From Flammula alnicola (taxonomy: Eukaryota > Basidiomycota > Agaricomycetes > Agaricales > Strophariaceae), in assembly GCA_015499995.1 (NCBI GenBank), contig JADNRV010000081.1, positions 1 to 64,000 of the forward strand: DNA of 64,000 nucleotides, given 5' to 3'. A model generated the notes under the pieces. It was not told the origin of the DNA. It was given only the letters and a program-made list of their open reading frames with translations, and ran no database searches. Within the stretch, counting starts at the first letter, position 1. Each line of letters opens with the position of its first letter. Made by a program: the position numbers and the translations under genes. This document shows positions 56,963 through 64,000 of the stretch, piece after piece.

Positions 56963-59900
56963 TCAGGCATAAATTAAATGGGGCATAATGTGGCATAATG
57001 GGGCATAGGTGTGAGAGATATGTACATAGTTGGTCCGATTTTTTGTTGGCTGTAACTGTATTAAAATGGTATGTGTTGTGATGCCATTCAAAACAGAAGC
57101 TGGAACTTGCGCACAGCGGGTTTGAGTCGGCTTTCTTTTTTCCCCCTTGGGCGACGTTGTGCTCGCGGCGGCTTTGCGGGTGAATATACCCAGTCCACGA
57201 GGGGCATCCAGATTCTTAATCATGCCAGGGGACTTGACACCGAAAGGTTCGGCGGTGGGTGATCGTGATCGCGACGAACCAGAAAATCGGAGACCGAATC
57301 TAGCAAAACGGTTCGACTTGGGTGAAAGGACTGGAGGCTGAGGCAAGTTTGAGATGTCCGTAGCAGGTGCCTGTACTAAAGGAATGTCGTCTAGGGGAGC
57401 AGAGGGTTGAACGCTTGTAGGAGCAGGAAGATCGGAGAAAGATGGGTTGTTTCCCGAGCTGCCAGCAAGAGGGGATACGCTCCATGGAGTGGAGAACTGG
57501 AACCAGGAATGACCTGATCTGCTAGGTGAGCGCAGACAGTTGGCAAGGTCGGACCAAGCTGAGCTTAACAAGCGGTTGCCGGATGACGGGCTTGCACGAC
57601 GGGAAGAATCCGTAGCCTCAGATATGGGAGGAGAAAGCACCTCTGGTATGTCATATAGGTACCGTTTCGCGAACGTTGGTATTTTGAAGAAGTATCGTGA
57701 CCCTCCTCGTTCCTCGCTAACCATCAAAGTAGGCGGGCTCGAGGAACTAGCTTGCGATGCCGAGGACAATTGGACAATGTTCTGGCATTCTTCAGCAGTT
57801 GACATCATCTTCGGACCACTGTCGACGCTTCCGTGGGAGGAGATGTCGCGCTGGTGCGGGGGCCTGGATGCTAGGTCGGAGGGCAAACCCATTCCAAGAC
57901 CCTCGGCACTCTTGCTCGGCTTCAAGCTTGAGCGCTCCGAAGCGGGCATGACAGAGGCATCATTTTCTAGAGCAGTGCACGACGGAGGCATTCTCGAAAT
58001 CTCTTCCACCAAAGGATGCAATGATTTCTTGGGTTCGCAGCTTGGATCATTTCCTTCTGGCAAGGATGCTGATCGAATAGTATCGCTCACGTTCATATCG
58101 TGTGAAGACGATGTCGGGTCCATAAACCCACTGGACGTGTGGTTATGCTGATGGGCGGGCGAAACAGGACTGCGAGGATCGTTCTCTGGCATGAGGAGGG
58201 CAGTTGACGTCCCTGGTTGGCGAGGGTCGAAATTATCCCGTTCGGGCGAGTACCGTTGAGGCTTCACCGTCGATTTGAGACCAAAAGGAATCCGAGAAAT
58301 CTTCACAGAAGATTGACCGGGCATATGATGTTTTCCGAAGGAACGGTCAGCCGAACGGTCGTCCGGAGTCGATGGCTGCTGAGGGTTATGTGGTTTGGAC
58401 GAGTGCAGGTAAGGTGATATCGCCATATGGTCTATGTTATACGCGCTGATACTTTGTCCTTCTGAGAGAACACCTGAAGGCTCTATCTCAGAGTGTGAAT
58501 TGGAACCACGGGCCCCATCTTCGGGGAACCTGTCAGTACCTTGAAAGACGCGCAAGAGATTAGTACGTTGAGGGGCGAGGCTATGAAAAATTAAACGCAC
58601 TGGGAGAGTAAAGACATAGTTCGAAGGGAGCACCCAGAGGCTGGGACTCGAAGCAGAAGCGACGCCACTTATCAATGCCTAGGGGGAAGAACCGAAACTG
58701 AGGTCATCTCTCTTAAGAGGTGAGACGAATAACGTACTAGGAGAATAAGAATAATGCTGTATCTCCTGACGTATCTCTGAAAGAACACCCAAGGGCTCGA
58801 TCTCAGAATTAGATGGATCCGCTCGACCACTCCTTTTCGTGCCTAGAAGAGAGAATAAGGGAAGATTTATATATCTTTGCAACAGAACATACTAGAAAGA
58901 TGGTAATGTTCTTCCTGAAGGCCCAAATGCTCGACTTCAGTGTAAATTTTTCATGATGGATAGCTTGAATGCCAAACAAAAAATTAAATTTTCTCGGTGC
59001 AAAAAAATAATATTAGACGTACCAGATGGTTGATGCCATTCATGCATGCCATCACGCATGCTATAACTCTCCTCAAAGCCACCTAAAAGAGTGGCAGTAA
59101 GCGGAGGTCGCTCTGGGGACCGCAGCTTCGATATCGAAGAAGACGACTGGAGGCTGCATTCTGCCAGCGCACCAAGGCCGAGTCCAACAATCTGCATGCT
59201 CGGCTCGTTCGCCAACGCCAAAGCGCGAGTGGATTCCTCGGTGATGTCGCTCAACGCTTGACGCGTCGCGCTGGAAGACAGCCCAGTGTCAACGTATCCG
59301 GCTTTGCCATCCCCAACCTGTCCGAGGCCAACATCGGAGCCACCAGCAGCTATCGATTTTATTTCGAGCACTTCGCTCGTTTGCGGCGGCGGAGTGCTCG
59401 TCGGACGAAAAATCTGCAAGTCGATGGACGGGAACGAACTGAAGGACGGGAACGAGTTGTAGGAAGGGAAGAGAGAGTCGGGTAGTTGCGCAGGAAGTAT
59501 CTCGAACCCCAACCCAACGAGAGGACGAGCCTGGGGCGATGGCGGACCACCGTCCTCAGGATGCGGAGGCAGGCTAGCGGCAATCTCGAGGCGCATTAGA
59601 GCGGGCAGGTCCAAGTCCTCGCCAGTAAGTCCCCGACCCACAGGAGGCCTGTTCCCGTGTGAAGAGAACATCAGAGTCGAGATCGCTACAAGGGGCGAGG
59701 AGAATGGGGAGTTCGGGTTGTTGTAAGAAATGTCGTATATCGCTGGGGAAGAAGCGAGGGGAGCAGCTTCGAGGAATTGGGGGGAGATGAGGAGCTGAGA
59801 AATAGAGGCAGAGGAGTCAAAGTCCAGGCTAGGACTGCAGAGAAACAGAGGGGAAAAGGTCAAATCCGCTTCCGTCTGGGGTTGGATGGCAGGCTTGCAA

Positions 59901-61006
59901 GGCATGACAGGACTAAGTTCCACATGCATGAGAGACGAAAGAACTACGTCTTGCTCCATCGACGACGCGGCGGCCTGGAGATCATGATCAGATGCAGCTT
60001 CGAGGGCGGGCTTTGCTACGTCATGGCAGAGAGGCATCTTGCTTGGTCCAAACGCAGAAGCTTGACGCACAGCACCGTCTTCTTGCGGAGGCCACACCCC
60101 AGCTTGCTAAAATGTAAAGAAAAATGGATAATGTTTAGTGAAGGTTCCTCAGACTCGGTAGAGATACGACGTACCTCGAGACCTTGGTAAAATGCAGTTC
60201 CGAACGAGGTCTCTGCGTCGTCGCGCCAAATCTGTATCTTGCTTGTTCCAAAAGCGAAATTGTTGGAAGTTTCGCGTCCTTCGCCGTCTTCATAAGAAGA
60301 TATCACTTCGGCCTGAGCGCAAAATGAGAAAATGATACAAAAGGTTCAGTAAAAATAATAAGTCAAGGAGGAAGAAACCGCATACTCGAAGACTTCGTTC
60401 CTTGAGTTCGAAATCACTGGACCAATCTTCAACCTCCTCTTCGACTTGGGTAATGACAACCTTCATGGGCATGGAAGGCGTCCCTGTCGCATCCTCGTCA
60501 ATACCGATGGTCCCAGACCCTGGGTTCCTGCGCTTCTCCATGATCCTCAAGGCGCGGAGGGTGTTGATAGTAGGCTGGGCTTTCTTGAGTCTAGCTTGGA
60601 TAACCCCAATAGCGTCAAATGCAGGGGAGCCCGCTTTTTCATGGTCAGAGGTATACCCTACGCCCTCATCTTGGCCCTGAGCAATAAGAGGCCGGAGGGA
60701 GCTGAGCCGATCTCTGTCCGAAGATTCTTGCTTCCGAGCAGCAAATTGCGCTTTGAAAGGGCCAATAAGAGGGTCCTCCGAGACGCTATCGTCGTTGTAC
60801 GGCTTCCTGTACTCAACGTCGAAGTTGGAGTTGGACGGGGTGATAGGGGGTGTGAGGTCGGTGAGGTACGCAGAGCCCGAAGACGCACGAGAGAGCCTGT
60901 CGAAATAGTTGGAGGAAGAACCCGACGATATGGACATAGATGACCCCGAGAAAGCCTGCGACTCGGAGATTGGGAAGAGATTGGGAGGGTACAGGAACTG
61001 CGGCAT
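56963..61006 (-). CDS. Large Ser/Pro-rich protein of unknown function
   Basis: The start MPQFLYPPNLFPISESQAFS opens a Ser-rich first exon (61006-60390) ending VEDWSSDFELKERSLR. Later exons are 60310-60177, 60110-59020 (about), small ones near 58900 and 58830-58680, and a long last exon from 58560 to 56963. Most of the protein is probably disordered. Two exon segments resemble each other: NSEIEPLGVLSE and HSEIEPSGVLSE; another pair is FAFGTSKIQIWRDDAE and SAFGPSKMPLCHDVAK. The EDWxxDFE motif faintly recalls the short acidic motifs of septation GAP subunits of the Byr4/Bfa1 type, but this is a weak hint. Splice sites are only partly set. Confidence 0.5.
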
Positions 61007-61631
61007 TGCAGCGGTACGTGTGATAGCGATGCTTCAAAATGAATGTGAAATGTGTGCAAAGATTGTGAAGTTTTATGGGCTGTAATTGCATGTCAGATCG
61101 AGGGTTATATGTTGGCCATGAAAAGGAGAGGTTAGACAGATTTGGGCGCAGGCCGCACGCTAAGGATTCGACGCCGCGTCATCGTGATGCGTTTTGGTCG
61201 ACTTCAAAATGTACAGCGGCGAATGCTCTCGTCAGTGTTCCCTATTGTTTTTGAAATGGCCCGTTAGTGACGAGCATTATGAAAACAGCTGTAAATCCAA
61301 GAGATTCGAGGGATATCTGGCCAGAACAACTTTAGTAAAGGCAAGTTGTGAGTTGCGCCAGTGACTCCGAGTCCAACATGACCACTTCCACGTGCTTGTG
61401 ACCAAACGCGTACAGCCGCGATTGCCTTCACTTGCCTTCACACTCGATCTGAACGCCATAATAATTACTGTATTTCTTTCTCTACCTGAGAAAACCACTG
61501 CTAAAAAAACGCCTTTATTCCGTCATGTCTCACATACAACTTCACGTGAGATCACTGGTGTAAATGAAAGCGACGTTGAGAATGTTGAGAACGTGGACGA
61601 CGATGTCCAGAACGACTTGTGCGAGTCCATA
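61007..61631. other. Intergenic, no gene seen
   Basis: A forward frame at 61392-61775 (127 aa) runs antisense into the 3' end of the synthetase gene and has no domain. The promoter of the Ser-rich gene lies at its left side. Confidence 0.4.
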
Positions 61632-64000
61632 TCATCCGCATACGAATCGAGTCCTTCCAGAAATATTTATTTCCTCTCGCGATTGCTGAATGATTTTTAC
61701 GAAGACCGTGAGATACTGGTGGCAATATTCTACAGCACGCGTTCTGTCGTAGTGCCCAACCATATCTATCAGTGAATTAATTCCCACCAAATCCCATTTT
61801 GCTTGCCAGGCTGGAGGCTTTCCCATCGGTATACGAATGAACTCGAGCTGCTCGTCAGTCCCGTCCCATCGAAAATATAGTATCCCTTGCGCTCAAACTG
61901 GATGATATCACCTTTCACCAGGCTGAGGACGTTCGCGTCCGCCCACGCGTCCTCGCGGAATCGTCACAGGTGTAACAAAATCATCGAGCTTGTCGCCCTC
62001 CTCGAGCTTCTTCTTCGTGATGAGGTAGTCAAAATCTACTAGTGTGACATCAACGAGGGGGTGAGCTTTTGTCGGAGCTGCGAGCCAAGTGATCTTCTTG
62101 CCCGTCTTCTTGAAATCGCCGCCGAGGTGAAGATCCATTTCGACAGAGATGAGCTGGCCTGTCGGCGACATTGACTTCGAGCGCACGATGGCATTTCCCC
62201 AGGACATAAGAGTGATCTGGAGGGATTGTAAATAGGGCACGAAATTGACCTCAACGATCACGACACGAACCTCTTCCTGTTCATCAAACGAGACGGCATC
62301 TTGTTGTTCGACGAGGATTGTTGAAGCATAGACAACATCCTTGCTTCCAACCGTCGGGTTTTTCTTGTGCTTCGGATGCGCCTTGACTGAGTACTCTGGG
62401 GATGCCCCATTTACAGTGACTGATACCCTACGGAGGAAAAGAAATGTTGGAAGAATAGGGCCAGGACAGTCTGAATCGCACTTACAGATCGCGTTTCAAC
62501 AGCGCCCAAAAGCGAGGCGTGATGGGATCGATGACCTTCTTGTTCATCGCCCATATAGAGTCCCACTCGAGGGAGACCACCGCCTGCGAAGGGCCCTGTG
62601 ATAACATGAATTGTCGAATGGCCTCTACGGTCATGCCGCGTCGACGAATGCCTTTGCAGCGGCAACAAGTGAATTTTTAGCACAAGGAGAATGAAATGAA
62701 AAGCGAACCTCGGACTGTGGGAAAGCGTGGATCATCCCAACCACGGACGAGCCCTCGATCGACAAACCAGTGGAGCTTGCGCTTCGAGAGCAGGGTGTAG
62801 ATGAAGTTCAAACGGCTGACAAAGATAGAGTTAAGGCAAAAAGGAAAAGAAGCTTAGGTCTCAACGATTCTTGCCAATGGAGAAGTACCAACCTATAGTC
62901 CCAGATATTTACAGGTCGCAAGTGGAGCGCCTCTAGCATCCAGCTATACTGGGGGTTGCGGTCACGATACTCGTTGGTCCGTAAAGCATGAGTCACCCCT
63001 TCAATAGAATCCACTATCGGACAGGCAAAGTCATACGTCGGATATATTTTCCATTTGTCTCTGCAATTCCTGGATCAGTGAGCAATGTACGACGGAAAGA
63101 AAACACGCACCCAGTTCGATGATGAGTGGCTATATTTGTACGATATATAACGGGATCCCGGAGCGCCTTGTTGGGATCGTCTACGCTGATCTTGGCCCTT
63201 ATGCACCAACGAAGGCCCTCATCAGATCCTGCCTTCATTTCCGCGAACCGGTCTAGGTTCTCTTGGACGGAAGAATTGCGGCATTTTGAAGGAATGCCGT
63301 GCCACCGCTCATGAGCCATTTGACTCTGTTTGCCATGTTGTTTTGGATTGCATGGACACAGGATATCCATCGGGTGCGAGCTGTCGGTGTCATCTGCGTA
63401 GGCTCTCCCAGTTTCAATCATTTTCAATGCTAGTTCATAGAGCTGATCAAAGTAATCAGACGTATGTGTGACAGAGTCTCCGACGATATCAAGGAGACGT
63501 AGATCTTCTAGGATAGTCTCTTCAAACTCAGTCTTCGAGGCTTAAATAAGCGGAAAATCGGAGGAAAGTATCACTGAAAGTCACTTACTCGCTCCTTGGT
63601 TGGATTGGTGTCATCGAAACGTATAATGAGTTTGCCTTCGTACATCTTGGCGAAATACTCGTTCAGCATCGCTGCTTTGGCATGACCGATGTGGAGATAG
63701 CCACTGGGCTCAGGCGGGAAACGAGTCACTACTTGGCCTGTGATAGCGTTTGGGAGGCCCAGCGCGAACGAAGAAGCGGTTTTGGAGCCAGAACGCGCTT
63801 TCGCCACTTTGGTATCGAGGAGTAAGGAAAGTGCCGACTGTGTCGACGGAAGACTTTCAAGATGTGAGAACCAGCGCAAAAGATGAGGGTGCTGTCTATT
63901 CTTCAAGACGCCGAGGACCTTGGCTGAGCCTGAAATGCTCTTAATGTGTGCCAAACGCAACGGGTGAGCTCGAGACGAACAAACCTTTCATAGTGCCCCA
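61632..64000 (-). CDS. GUS1: Cytosolic glutamyl-tRNA synthetase, partial (N terminus beyond window)
   Basis: The minus-strand exons contain [20 protein letters not shown] (HIGH motif), [94 protein letters not shown] (KMSKS-type loop), [20 protein letters not shown] and the C-terminal beta-barrel domain. This is the archaeal/eukaryotic GluRS class, which charges tRNA-Glu. Near 61962 an extra base shifts TIPRGRV against the expected [20 protein letters not shown]. Near 61845 the frame shifts back to [14 protein letters not shown]. As the enzyme is essential, assembly errors are likely; the stop could be at 61632 or 61769. The right edge cuts the 5' part. Confidence 0.88.

Noticed and set aside
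57540..58151. 203-aa forward open frame
   Set aside because: Antisense to the last exon of the Ser-rich gene; no domain and no splice partner.
1..64000. CRISPR arrays, rRNA and tRNA genes
   Set aside because: No regularly spaced repeats and no A/B-box pair with a cloverleaf that I could support by eye.

Overview
The window looks like nuclear DNA of a basidiomycete fungus, probably an Agaricomycete. The evidence is short introns (about 50-75 nt) in almost every gene, two fungal seven-helix membrane families (DUF6533 and DUF6534), an arsenite carrier of the ACR3 type, a GATOR2/SEA subunit, a DDE transposase relic of a kind frequent in mushroom genomes, and no operons or bacterial signals. I see no rRNA, tRNA or CRISPR array.

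Layout, left to right. 0-3.6 kb: a GC-rich transposon end, a small secreted cysteine-rich protein, and the 3' exons of a carboxylesterase. 3.64-8.78 kb: duplication block A, with an unknown 256-aa gene, a divergent promoter, an intact MYND/SET gene, the promoter and first codons of a carboxypeptidase, and a 733-bp hAT-type element inserted in those codons. 8.8-9.9 kb: a broken DDE transposase. 10-25 kb: a DUF6533 protein, a Ser/Pro-rich unknown, a DUF6534 protein, an alpha/beta hydrolase and GPI ethanolamine phosphate transferase 3. 25-36 kb: a cytochrome P450, an EXPERA (emopamil-binding-like) membrane protein and an RTC1/WDR24 homologue. 36-41 kb: an intact serine carboxypeptidase and an ACR3 transporter. 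41-45.3 kb: duplication block B, inverted, with a decayed SET gene and a second copy of the unknown gene. 46-56.9 kb: a kinase-like protein lacking catalytic residues, an MFS transporter, a second DUF6534 protein and a GH17 glucanase. 57-64 kb: a large Ser-rich protein and the 3' part of cytosolic glutamyl-tRNA synthetase, which runs off the right edge.

The main structural feature is an inverted segmental duplication of about 4.4 kb whose copies lie about 32 kb apart. Block A ends within the carboxypeptidase signal-peptide codons, starts against a truncated carboxylesterase and abuts a transposase relic, so A looks like the derived insertion. Yet the intact SET gene is in A and the decayed one in B. 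The ACR3 gene sits inside the B arrangement and is absent from A. In the unknown gene of B, a 1-nt deletion appears to be offset by moving a splice donor 4 nt.

Several well-conserved genes (glutamyl-tRNA synthetase, GH17, MFS) show isolated 1-2 nt frame breaks. At least the one in an essential tRNA synthetase suggests assembly indels, so pseudogene calls resting on one indel are held loosely.
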